Source: Dendrolimus kikuchii
Taxonomy: Eukaryota > Arthropoda > Insecta > Lepidoptera > Lasiocampidae
Direction: 5' to 3'
NCBI GenBank assembly: GCA_019925095.2
Contig: CM034406.1
Span: 17,836,888-17,900,887 of the forward strand
Length of the DNA: 64,000 bases
A program made the position numbers and the translations under genes. The notes below the pieces were generated by a model, which saw only the letters and a program-made list of their open reading frames with translations, was not told the origin of the DNA and did not search any database. Of this stretch, positions 1 through 9,944 are shown one piece after another (position 1 is the first letter of the stretch; every line of letters begins with the position of its first letter).

Positions 1-347
1 TATCTTTACAAAGTCTTTCGAAACATGTATTGTTCAAAGGTTTGAATAAAAAGGTACAATTAAATCTTTACTTCATTCGTATGATTTATAAGAAAATATA
101 ACCTTTTTAAAGAATAAAGAAAATGAAGCTAACAGAATATGAAAAAAATATGAAGACAACTATGTATGTAGACTTGTATATAGACTATAGAAAATTCTTT
201 GGCTCAATAAATTCTAAAACGCAATCTCGTGGATCAGTGAAAATATGTTGTGAAGCAATACATAAAAAAACAATAATTGACAACAAAGGATGTTAATGAT
301 CGCAGAAAGACCTGTTTCTAATTTTCATTATTCACAATTGCCTTACC
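1..347. other. AT-rich DNA, no gene seen
   Basis: No open frame with recognisable coding content and no repeat match elsewhere in the window. It ends at the 13-bp direct repeat that flanks the first RetJ copy. Confidence 0.5.
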
Positions 348-360
348 ATTGGTAGTAAAT

Positions 361-677
361 GAGTTTTTGGCGGGAACTGAAAGGGGACATTGTGCTGTGC
401 AGTTTTATTTTATAAAAATGTGTAAAATTACTCTAATGAACAATAGATGTAGGATATGGATAGTTTTTGAGTAGTAATTATGTGTTTTGTGAGAAATGTG
501 AACTGTAAAGTCAAATGTGGCCTTTTGAGTTGTCACAAAAACTCCGTTGAATGGCACTAGCTGATAACCTACAGTTCAGCTGTGCTACACATAGGTTTAA
601 GAAAATGAAGAAACTACATTGAATCTAAGATCTGGCTTAAAGCCTAGCTGCCAAGCCATAAAATTCAAAATAAATAA
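361..677 (+). mobile_element. RetJ retroposon, copy 1
   Basis: About 317 bp, beginning GAGTTTTTGGCGGGAACTG and ending in an A-rich tail after GCCAAGCCATAAAAT. It is flanked by a 13-bp direct repeat with one mismatch (348-360 ATTGGTAGTAAAT and 678-690 ATTGGTAGCAAAT), as expected of target-primed retrotransposition. Two other copies (745-1063 and 27894-28167) begin at the same base. A shared 5' end argues for a SINE-like unit rather than a randomly truncated LINE. I see no clear pol III A or B box. Confidence 0.7.
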
Positions 678-744
678 ATTGGTAGCAAATTGACAAAACT
701 TCTACGGAGGTACCTACGTAAAGTAAGATTTAGGTACCAACCAT

Positions 745-1063
745 ATTTTTTTTTTTATTTTATGACTTGGCAGCCAGGCCTTTAAGCCAGATCTTAGATT
801 CAATGTAGTTACTTCATTTTTGTAAACCTATGTGTAGCACAGCTGAACTGTAGGTTATCAGCTAGTGCCATTCAACGGAGTTCTTGTGACAACTCAAAAG
901 GCCACATTTAACTTTACAGTTCACATTTCTCACAAAACACATAATTACTACTCAAAAACTATCAATAACCTACAACTATTGTTCATTTTAGAGTAATTTT
1001 ACACATTTTTAGAAAATGAAACTGCACAGCACAACATCTCCTTTCAGTTCCCGCCAAAAACTC
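745..1063 (-). mobile_element. RetJ retroposon, copy 2 (inverted, tail to tail with copy 1)
   Basis: A near-identical copy in reverse orientation. Its A-rich tail appears as T-rich sequence at about 745-760 and its 5' end lies at 1063. A perfect 11-bp TSD, GTACCAACCAT, sits at 734-744 and 1064-1074. Together with copy 1 it forms a ~700-bp inverted repeat with ~305-bp arms, but the separate TSDs show two independent insertions rather than one foldback transposon. Confidence 0.75.
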
Positions 1064-1272
1064 GTACCAACCATCAGTAGCAAGGCAGATCCTGGTTAAA
1101 GCTGAGAATAATATTTACCCACCAAAAAGAATTAAACAATAGCTTTTAAAATTAGAATTCCCTGACAATTTTTCCATTTCTAACGATTCAAAAATACATC
1201 TGGACAAGATATTATTGCGTATTGTATTATTACGATAATATTCTTTTTCAGCAACAAAGACAAAATCACTTA

Positions 1273-1401
1273 GAGCCGGTTCTTTTATCTTATCGACCGT
1301 TCATTGGCCTTACTATCGATTGAAATTTAACATAGCTTACATATATACATCAATCAAAAAATAGGGAAAATTAACGAATAATATAATATGAGTACCGGCC
1401 A
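1273..1401. mobile_element. MITE-Q, copy 1 (Tourist-like)
   Basis: A 129-bp foldback element with ends GAGCCGGTTCTT and its inverse (GTACCGGCCA). It is flanked by a TTA direct repeat (1270-1272, 1402-1404). A second copy lies at 9283-9399. A short TIR element with a 3-bp TWA target duplication fits a PIF/Harbinger-derived MITE. No coding capacity. Confidence 0.6.
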
Positions 1402-1562
1402 TTAGTAATATTAAATAGCCAATTTATATAAACCATTTTTTATAATCAAAATCCTATACCCCAGTCATAGGACTGGAATTTGTATAGACAAAATATAAAC
1501 ACTAAAAAATTATACTCAATCATGTAGAAAAACTATGTAATTTTGAATTTATTATTTTTATC

Positions 1563-2030
1563 CAAAATGGACTTCGTCCACGCTTGACTTGAAATTCCCG
1601 CGGGATTCCCGGGACACAAAGTATTGTAGCATTTAAAAAAAGAATGTAAGCTATCGTTTAAGTGGAAACTGTGTCGGAATAAGTTAATTTTTATGCATCC
1701 GAACAACTTCAAATCACTCCCGGCAAAATTCTCGTAGGATTCCGCGAAAAAGTCACACATCTTATTACATTAAATTTGCTATAGATTAATAAAAAAATTA
1801 ACACTGGAATTCGAAATTAATTTTTGAATCTAGCTATTTTAAATCATTCCCAGAAAAATTCCCAGGATAAAAAGTGGTGCAGAATTTAAGTCTAAAAATT
1901 AGCTGTCAATCAGCGAAAACCGTATCGAAATCGGCCCACTAGTTTTTACGTGAATCCCGGACGAATCAACAAACAGACAAGAAATCTAAAAAAAATTGCA
2001 TCGTGTTCTCCATCGTTTATATAATTTTTG
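1563..2030 (-). mobile_element. HelF Helitron-like repeat, copy 1 (degraded)
   Basis: Matches the other HelF copies (26776-27600, 28794-29460, about 32010-32304, 59150-59679) through the phrases gatggagaacacgatgca, ggattcacgtaaaaactact and ccgggaatcccgcggga, here on the minus strand. The CTAG 3' terminus is lost at the low-coordinate end, where the sequence runs GGACTTCGTCCACGC into unrelated DNA. Confidence 0.6.
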
Positions 2031-2840
2031 TTTTCTTGGTTTTTTTAAATAGCTTTTTAGAATTTCATAACATTATAGATAACGACCTTTCAACGAGGTA
2101 TGAGTCAAAAATCAAAAGAATCCGTTTGACACAAGGTTATATTTAAGCTTTTTACACTGCTACATTACTTTAAAAATAATTAAAACAAATAATGAGTAGA
2201 AAGGATTGTAAAACATTTATTTGTAAGTTTATTATTAAAAAATAAAAACGGAATAATAGGTTTTTAAAAAAACTCAAAAATTACTTAAGATAAAAAGCTA
2301 AAAAATTCGGTGTATTATTTTTATTTGCTAACAAAACCGTCCCGAAAGTAAAAGTACGCAACGCCGCGGGGCAGATTTCACTTAGATACCCGACTACGCC
2401 CTTTATACGCAAGATTTACGTCATTATTTTAATCATATATTTTGTATTCTATACACCGAGTACACAAATTACACTTCACACTTTTTTTTCAAACATTATA
2501 TGTACTTTAAATATTAAAACATTGTTTCACTAGGACTTTTAACTTGTACGGCTAAACACAACGTCCGGTTGAATTAAAAATCAATTTAATACTAAAATAA
2601 TTTAAAGAATAGTTTGATAACGCAATGCTATGGATGAACGGACATTATTTAGATTGTTGTTTATTTTCATTATTTAATTTTGTTTGCGATATTTTCCAGT
2701 AAATAGCGAAACGACCTCGACTCATTACTTTTACTTTGTAGGGAGCTGACACTTGAGATCGTGCTGCAATATTTAATTTTTAAAATTTTATTGTGTAATA
2801 ATTTTTTAAGTTTTCGCGACTTGTACCTACCTATACATCA
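2031..2840. other. AT-rich DNA, no gene seen
   Basis: Long A/T tracts and a single more GC-balanced patch at about 2335-2410. No frame of convincing length, no splice-bounded exon and no repeat match that I could find. Confidence 0.45.
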
Positions 2841-2844
2841 TAAA

Positions 2845-3125
2845 ACTACGTTTTAACGTTTTTAAGAGCGGTGATTTAATTGATTTTTATTATTCCGATG
2901 TTTCGGCCACTTTCCAATGGCCGTGATCACGGAAGACTAAGATGTCAAGTGTCAATGACTATTGTTAAAGTTTTATTTAGCCCACCGCCACCTTATTCAT
3001 TTTAATTATTTAGTTTTAATTTTGTTTATAGTTATTGTTTATTCTATTGTAGCCTAATCTAATTTACCACCGCTTCGCAACATGTTGTAGCTTGAAGAGA
3101 CGAAGCGACGCAAGAAACTCTTCAA
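2845..3125 (+). mobile_element. RepT repeat, copy 1
   Basis: Contains the signature tattccgatgtttcggccac, then GGCCGTGATCACGGAAG, ATGTCAAGTGTCAATGA and TTACCACCGCTTCGCAACAT. The same blocks occur in the same order, inverted, in 46728-47108, and partly at 56425-56560. Element class is unknown to me; terminal-repeat-like ends of a Penelope-type element are possible but unproven. Confidence 0.5.
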
Positions 3126-3655
3126 CAAACATGCTTAATGACATCTGCATACAAAAAAATGCAAAAAGTAAATTTTTTACAATAATTTTGATTGCATATA
3201 ATATTGCTATATATTATGTCTGCATCTTTATGATAGTTTTTTTTTTAAATTTCATAGCGTGGTAATGTTTTTTGGGTTAGCATCTTATTTATAGATTATA
3301 AATTATTATTATTATCACGAATTTGTTCACAATGTTCACCATTTTTTTGCACCAAGGCGAATTGTGAGAGCTTGTCACAACTCACCTATTTGACCAACTT
3401 TTGTTTATATTTCTAGCAGTTTTATTCTTATGGCATGATATGGCATGCTGCATTGCCGTTTCTTTTTTTAGGATGCTAAATATATGAAAGACTGATATTA
3501 TGGTAGATTGGCCTTGCTAGAATGCCTTTGGCGTATTAATCTATACGCTTGCCATTAGGTTGTATGCCAGCGTGTTTGCTGTCCTCCAGCAATAGAAATA
3601 TAGGTAATACATCAGAAAAGTGAAGCAACCCTTTTTTTATGACGCAGAGGGATTT
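3126..3655. other. AT-rich DNA, no gene seen
   Basis: Nothing recognisable on either strand. Confidence 0.4.
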
Positions 3656-3659
3656 CTTT

Positions 3660-3880
3660 TCTTGGGATACTATTCTCGGGCCTGAGTGGAAAGGCTCACC
3701 GATGAATGTGTGGGTCTCCTAGTCGGCCGTATTCCCACCGTGGCCTCCGAGTGGAGGGACGGAGGATGGTCGACCGTCGTCACACTGCCCTCCAAACCTA
3801 ACCTGCACCCCTTTTCTATCCGGTTTTACGGGGTGCCACAGTAACTTAACCATAGGTTTTTTTTTCTCCTTCTCCTGACG
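3660..3880. repeat. GC-rich retroelement-like debris
   Basis: A patch much richer in GC than its surroundings. It shares a short phrase (aacctaacctgcrcccc) with another GC-rich patch at 37275-37445. Both look like untranslated LINE remnants, but no frame is readable. Confidence 0.3.
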
Positions 3881-3899
3881 CACACGCTTGTCAGGGTAT

Positions 3900-4096
3900 T
3901 ATACATACATACATAACTTCACGCCAGTTCCCTTGCGGGGTAGGCACGAACAACAGAGCGCAATTTAAACTTATTCTTACACACCTCACTTGCTTCTTTG
4001 ACATTCATAACTCTTGTCATGCACGCTCGTCTGTTCTTAAGGCCCCTGACATCACCTTCTGCTAGTACACGATCAATTTCATCATGGATCAAATAT
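3900..4096 (-). mobile_element. LINE-G 3' end, copy 1
   Basis: A 5'-truncated LINE 3' terminus. On the minus strand it encodes the last ~55 residues of a reverse-transcriptase ORF, ending PARELA before a stop at 3919-3921, then a (CATA)n tail. The 7-bp AGGGTAT at 3893-3899 and 4097-4103 is a weak candidate TSD. This copy is more diverged than copies 2-5. Confidence 0.7.
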
Positions 4097-5059
4097 AGGG
4101 TATATGAATGTTAATTGTCTTTTTGTTTATTTTTCTTTCTTTTTTATTGCTAAATTTCTTTATTTTCCAATACATATACAAATTACAATTTTGAGTTTTA
4201 AACATTCTAGTTTCTTATTTTTTTTCGGACTCGAGTTCCGTACCCTTTTTTACAACTTAATTTCTATGGAAGTTTGTAGAGTCCATACACGCTTATTGTT
4301 TATTTTTGTTACTGTGTGTGACATTAATTTAGTGATTTTTATGTTCTGGTGTACCTTAAGAATAACTTATTATATTATTTTTTTCTAATTTTAATACTAA
4401 ACTTGCATGTTGGTGTTGTGAAGACTTTCTACTTTCTTATTATATACTTTATATAATGCTGTTTTGCTTATTCTATTAAATTTATCGGTTACTGTTCTAA
4501 GTATCTATTAACTTATCCTATATTTCTACTTTTATTCTTATTTATCTTTTTTAAACATAGGTATTACATCTGTGACACCCCAACGCTTAGCTCTCAATTA
4601 AGACACCCCCGGGGAAGAGTATTTTCTTCTTCACCAACAGGGGGGAAGGCCACGGGATCCAAAGTGGAGCAACCCTACCTTATCACTAATTACCATTCCG
4701 CCAGATCGTGGGATGCTGTGTTTACATGCATTAATAATTTTTAATTTATGAATTATTCGTCCACTCGTATAGTTATAACTGTGAACCTTGACTTTTAATA
4801 TCATCAAAAGATATGGTTACAAGGTCCTCCACTAACGGCGACGACATCGATTACATTATGTTTCGTCCATTTACTCGAAATTGACAATACCTCATACTTC
4901 GAAAAAGATCCGAAATTTCCCTCGGCGCAGGTCAAGGTGGCCGCTCAAGAATCATGCCGGGAATTATAGATTTATATACTCAAGAGTCTTCGAGAGTTAT
5001 ATATACTTTTTTATACGCATTAATTATACATCATTACTGACATTCTGTCTCTATGATAA
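4097..5059. other. T-rich DNA, no gene seen
   Basis: The 94-codon frame at 4104-4388 is a product of T-rich composition (mostly F, L, I) with no family resemblance. A small GC-rich patch at about 4580-4700 has no match elsewhere in the window. Confidence 0.4.
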
Positions 5060-5400
5060 TCCCTATTAATATTATAAATGCGAAAGTGACTCGGCCTGTC
5101 TGTCTGTTCCGTTTTCACGGAAAAACTACTGGACCGATTTGGCTGAAACTCACTATATATATATTTTCGATGCCGAGCATGAATATAGTATACTTTTTAT
5201 CCCGAAAAATGGGATAGTTTCCGGGATAAAAATATATTTATTTCTATGTTTATTATCCTCTTATGGAAAGACTACTGGACCGACTTGGCTGAAACTCGGT
5301 ATATATGTAATTTTAATACCGAGGGTGGCCAAGGGATACTTTTATCCCGGATAATGGGATAGATTTATGTAAAGGTTATCCCGGAAACTAGGATAGGTTT
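5060..5400 (+). mobile_element. Helitron-like repeat (aatattataaatgcgaaag type)
   Basis: Starts TCCCTATTAATATTATAAATG, the same type of 5' end as the HelC and HelH families. Inside it has two tandem copies of an actactggaccgayttggc block. The family is common in lepidopteran genomes. The CTAG 3' end is not visible here, so it is probably truncated near 5400. Confidence 0.5.
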
Positions 5401-6140
5401 GTGATTTTGTCCATTTCGTCCAAAACTTTAAATTGAGAGTGTTGATTTGGGATTTATGTAAAACTTCTTCTATAACTTTTAGGATGTTAGAGATTTTACA
5501 GCTTTTTATAATTATATACTTGTATGGTTTACAGATATATTTGTAAGTAACCAATAATCTGTGTCTATCTAGTAACATTAAAATATCTATAGTATTTAAT
5601 TAATACTTTATCCTTTTGAAATTATTAAAGCAACAAATTGCGTATTGCCTATATTTGTACGCTATTAAAGTTCTATCAGGCGCTCAAAATAATATTTCGA
5701 CGATGTTATTTACAATTTGATTACTAACTCCCATAATCACGAAGTTTTTGAGGGTCCAAAATGGTTGGTTGTTTTTATTGACACAATTGTGTTTTTACGT
5801 TTTGCGCGAATTTCGGAGGTCAATTCAGTTACTTCAGTTTTCTGTTTTATTTCACATTTTCTATTTAAACACTATTGTCATGACATGTGCATTATTTAGA
5901 AATTGATCCGGAGTCTTCCAATTGTTCATGAGAATAATTACAAAGCATCTAAGACAGGTGATTGTGACTATTTGAATAAATATAGCTTTAAGAGCTCTTT
6001 GTCTGCTATCTTGTCCTCTTGTACATTTCATGCAATTGAAATAATCTAAAAGTCGTTTAGGCGAAAGTATAGCTATTTTAAGCTCAGTTGTATAAAATGT
6101 AGTATGTATGAGTCATGACGGTTTATAGGCCTGGATTACA
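5401..6140. other. AT-rich DNA, no gene seen
   Basis: Frames of 60-78 codons here have no coding character. Confidence 0.4.
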
Positions 6141-6503
6141 CAGGGCCGTCTTAAGCATGTTGGGCGCCGGGTTGCGAAAATAAGGTTCCCCCCCACTTGC
6201 CGTCATAAAAATAAACACTTTTTAATTTTTACGTTTCATTTTTAAGGGTCACATCTGCCTGACAGTCAGTTTGTGTATGTCTCAGTCATTTTCTAAGAAA
6301 GTACTGGGTATGTATGGATGAAAATTGACAGGAAGATGTAGTTTATATATCGCTACATAGTCGTGTAAGGTGACGTTAGTTAGATCTTATAAATGCCGAT
6401 GTTCTGTAATGTTTTTTTTTTATGGAAGTCAACCGACTTGCGCCCCCAAGGTTCCCGCGTCTGGGTGCCACCACCATTTGCGCCCCGGGTAAAGACGGCC
6501 CTG
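6141..6503. mobile_element. TIR element of the CAGGGCCGTCTT family, copy 1
   Basis: 363 bp, with ends CAGGGCCGTCTTAAG and TAAAGACGGCCCTG in inverted orientation. It resembles 8333-8705 internally (gttagttagatctt; gttcccgcgtctgggtgcc). The termini fit a hAT-type non-autonomous element. No TSD is visible at this copy. Confidence 0.6.
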
Positions 6504-7470
6504 CGTAGTGTCATACGTAATGAAGCGTAGGAAGTCTTCAATGAAGCAGCCTTTTGCTTGAAATATGCGTGTATTTAAATATTATGCGATTTTACAATAC
6601 TTTTATAAATAGTTGTTGCGCGTACAATTTTCGTCTTTGTTCCGTCCTTGATTTTTTGAATCTTGGCGGTTGGCCGTAGACAATTGAACGTTTGTCATAG
6701 GCAATTTTGATAGTGCGTGTACACACCGGCGCGAGCGTACTGATTTCATACTCGCCTGGACCGGTGTGTACTTTCCTTCGGCAAATCGTGCCGCGACACG
6801 TAATGATTTTCAAAAATGTTCTTCAGCAGAACTCAGCTTGAATGAAAACTTTCAAATTTGATACCATGCAACTCAATTCATGTTACATAAGAAAATTTCC
6901 CAACTCATCGGGCAGATCGATAAACTACTGGCATTGAGTAGAAATTGCTGACAGATAACAACTTCTATAGCGAGTCTATGATAAGGCCAATGACTCATAA
7001 TAAGAAGAAAGGATGTCTTTGTTACATTGACTCACAGAGGACATTACTGACTTATAATTTATTGATTTTAAGATTTGGTATTGCTTGCATATTAAGTCAA
7101 TGTCTAAATTTAAATTGCAATAAGGCACGCCACGGTTTCAATCGTAGAGAGACACCTAACAATAACTACTTTCCATCATAGCCTGATGGCCTGTCTTTGT
7201 ATTCCAACAATAAAACAACTCTAGATAGTGTTGTTTCATTCAGGGATTCATACTTCGTGCAATAAAACCAAATGTTTATTGTACAGATTTCTTACAATTA
7301 TTAGAATAAAATAAAATACACTGTCTTGTACATAATGTTACAAAATAAATTCATACATACAATCGTAATGATAAGTACAATGGGCGGTCTTATCGCTGGG
7401 AGCGATTTTTTCCAGGCAACCTTTGGATGGACAGAAACTCGATATAGATGGGGGTAAGTATGCAATAGAT
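6504..7470. other. No gene seen; short GC-rich hairpin at about 6718-6772
   Basis: Contains inverted blocks GTGTACACACCGG and CCGGTGTGTAC around a CGAGCGTACTG core, which is probably a MITE remnant. The rest shows nothing recognisable. Confidence 0.35.
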
Positions 7471-7830
7471 ATTATTACGAGTTGCAGGACTCGAATTGAA
7501 ATGCCGTTGGAATTATTATAGAGTTTATTAGAACTATACAAACACGTATAACACAGGTACAAATATAACCGAACGCAACGAGTCCAAACGTAATGCAGAA
7601 GATCGTAATTCAATAACACGCGCAAAGTCCGTCACTAAACAGATTACCGAATATACACGAGTCTTGCTTCGCTTGTGGTTATCGCTCGACTGCCTCATCT
7701 CTCCATTGGGGCATTGCTATATACTGCACAGATCCAATATGTCTGCCCGGCCGCGTGGACTGAATTTTTTAGAATCAGTTTGTACTTTTAAATCCGAGAC
7801 ACCTGGCAGTTATCACAATACAACAATAGG
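7471..7830 (-). mobile_element. Solo-LTR-like fragment, copy 1
   Basis: Its reverse complement aligns over ~250 bp with 48707-49040. Shared blocks are tagtgacggactttgcgcg, gttcggttatatttgtacct and agttctaataaactctat. In sense orientation it carries a TATA-like TATATAG, a poly(A)-signal-like AATAAA and a terminal ctcgta block. This is the arrangement of a retroviral-type LTR with promoter and polyadenylation signals. No internal coding region lies next to it. Confidence 0.55.
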
Positions 7831-8324
7831 CCAAAGATTACAATACACAATAGGCTGTTTTTTTCATCTCAAATTTTAAACACAAAGTAAACAAAAGAAG
7901 TCCAAATGCCGAAAAGGTAATAAAATGGGTTTCTACAGGTGTGAAGGTGTGAATTTGCCTTTGTCGGCACCTAGGTCGTAACAATATAATATATAAGTAA
8001 ATATACAGGAAATGTTACATAAATTACAATACAAACACATTATATTTATCTAAATGTACATGTCTGTTGTCAAACAACACCATCCCAAGCATGTTATACC
8101 TAAATAACATTATTATTCAGTTACAAATTTGAGATAGTGTTGTTTCACGAGGTCATTAAATATTAATAAATAGACAACTAAATATACACATTTTATATTA
8201 CCAAACAAGGCTAAAAAAAGTAACACTGGGGCAATATCAGAAACTCAAACCAACCTATCGCAGGAGTCAAAACTGTCGCCTCTGCGTTCTAATGAACTAG
8301 TCGGGATAATACTTAGAACACTAG
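7831..8324. other. No gene seen
   Basis: AT-rich sequence with no repeat match found. Confidence 0.4.
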
Positions 8325-8332
8325 ACTACAGG

Positions 8333-8705
8333 CAGGGCCGTCTTAGTCGTATTGGGCGCCGGGGTACAAACACCAGCCTTCCCAACAACAACAATCAAAA
8401 ATTTAATTTTTATATTTAATTTTTAAGAATCCTTAGCTATTTGGCAAAAACAAAACCTTCACGCATTCGGCATGTCTGTCCATCCGTCTTTGTATGTCCC
8501 AGTCGTTATTCTTGGACTATTGGGTTTATATGGATTAAATTTAACAGGAAGATATTGTAGTCTACAATATAGTTCAGTGTCGTTAGTTAGATCTTGAAAA
8601 ATCACGATGTTATTTATATTTTTTTTATTAAAGTTGTTTGCGGTCCCTAGGTCCCTGCGCCCGGGTGCCTCGCACCTCTTATACCTCCGGGTAAAGACGG
8701 CCTTG
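8333..8705. mobile_element. hAT-like TIR element of the CAGGGCCGTCTT family, copy 2
   Basis: 373 bp, from CAGGGCCGTCTTAG to TAAAGACGGCCTTG. The 8-mers flanking it are ACTACAGG (8325-8332) and ACCACAGG (8706-8713), an 8-bp TSD with one mismatch. This supports a hAT-superfamily origin for this family. No transposase coding. Confidence 0.65.
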
Positions 8706-8713
8706 ACCACAGG

Positions 8714-9279
8714 ATAGTGTTCCTATCGGCTCATAGAGGCTCCAATGCAAAACTGTAGACGGAATAACGTGTTTCATATCTATATATGAAAGAGACTGGA
8801 TTTTAGATTCTAGATTACATTTTCTCATAATGTTCTAGACATGAAAAAAAAAACAAGTGAAAGAAACTAAAACGGAAATATCTATAAATAATTTGGCAAA
8901 GCTTTTTATAACAACTCAATTCTGCTTTAATACTTCAGTTTATTATAACTAGAAAAACATTATTAGAAATAATTAAAAATAAAAGTACGAAACTTACCAT
9001 CCATTCGGGTCCAATTTTTCCTTCTCCCAATCCTGTGATGTGTCCTTCCCGCCATTTCTCATTTTTGACAATTTTTTTTTTTAAACACTGAAGTCTTAGC
9101 ACATTAAAACCATAATACTTAATGTATAGTTTTGTTTTGTATTTTTAACATAAGCGTTCACTGGTATTTAAGACTAGAATTTTTAATTAATACTTGAGTA
9201 CCTATCATAAAATGGTTTGCTGTTTAAAGACATCATAAATTCAATAACCTTTCTTTAGAAAACCGCTTTGTTTTACAAT
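8714..9279. other. No gene seen
   Basis: AT-rich; nothing recognisable on either strand. Confidence 0.4.
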
Positions 9280-9282
9280 TAA

Positions 9283-9399
9283 GGGCCGGTTCTTATGTCT
9301 TACAGACCGTTAATTTGCCTTACTATCGGTTAAAATTTGACATAAGTTCAACCGATGGTAAGGCAAGTGAATGAATAGTAAGATAATAAAAACCGGCCA
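9283..9399. mobile_element. MITE-Q, copy 2 (Tourist-like)
   Basis: 117 bp with ends GGGCCGGTTCTTATG and AACCGGCCA, flanked by TAA at 9280-9282 and 9400-9402. The two halves fold on each other through ttgccttactatcggtt and aaccgatggtaaggcaa. Confidence 0.65.
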
Positions 9400-9402
9400 T
9401 AA

Positions 9403-9944
9403 GAAAAATAAATATGCGACCTTCACTACTCGCCGTTGACATTTATTTTACCTCTGACATTTGTGTTTACATTCCTCTGTCAGGTTGGCGTTACGTGGTG
9501 TCAACTGATTCGGACATTTTGTCCAATTCCTCGGGGTTTTTTTTACTAGTAATTATTAATTTTGTAACTTGCAAAAAGAATTCAAAGTGGCGCCAGAAAG
9601 ATTGTTCTCGCTGTACGTAGTTTTTGTGAAAGCGAAAAGTTAATATAGCTCCGTTAATATTATTTGAAACTGTTCGTCAATGGGTAGCCGCCATGACAGG
9701 TATGTAAAACGGTGTTCACTGCTGATATTTTTTTCCAGTAATGTCTGGTATAAAAATATCTACACCTATGTAGAAACTAGATGAAAAATATGTTGAAGGT
9801 TATGGGTCAGAGGACGAGAAACTTCGAAGTGGAATACTTTAAATACACATATACATATATACACACAGCGGATTACATCTCAGCAAGAACATGCCGAAAA
9901 ATTAAAGAGACAAGTATAAATGTACCACAGACAAAAAAAAGTAG
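9403..9944. other. No gene seen
   Basis: Short frames only, with no family resemblance. Confidence 0.35.

Noticed and set aside
361..1063. Single foldback transposon with 305-bp arms
   Set aside because: Each arm has its own target-site duplication and A-rich tail, so it is two RetJ insertions.
4104..4388. 94-codon hydrophobic frame
   Set aside because: Composed almost only of F, L, I, Y, V from T-rich DNA; no start context or homology.
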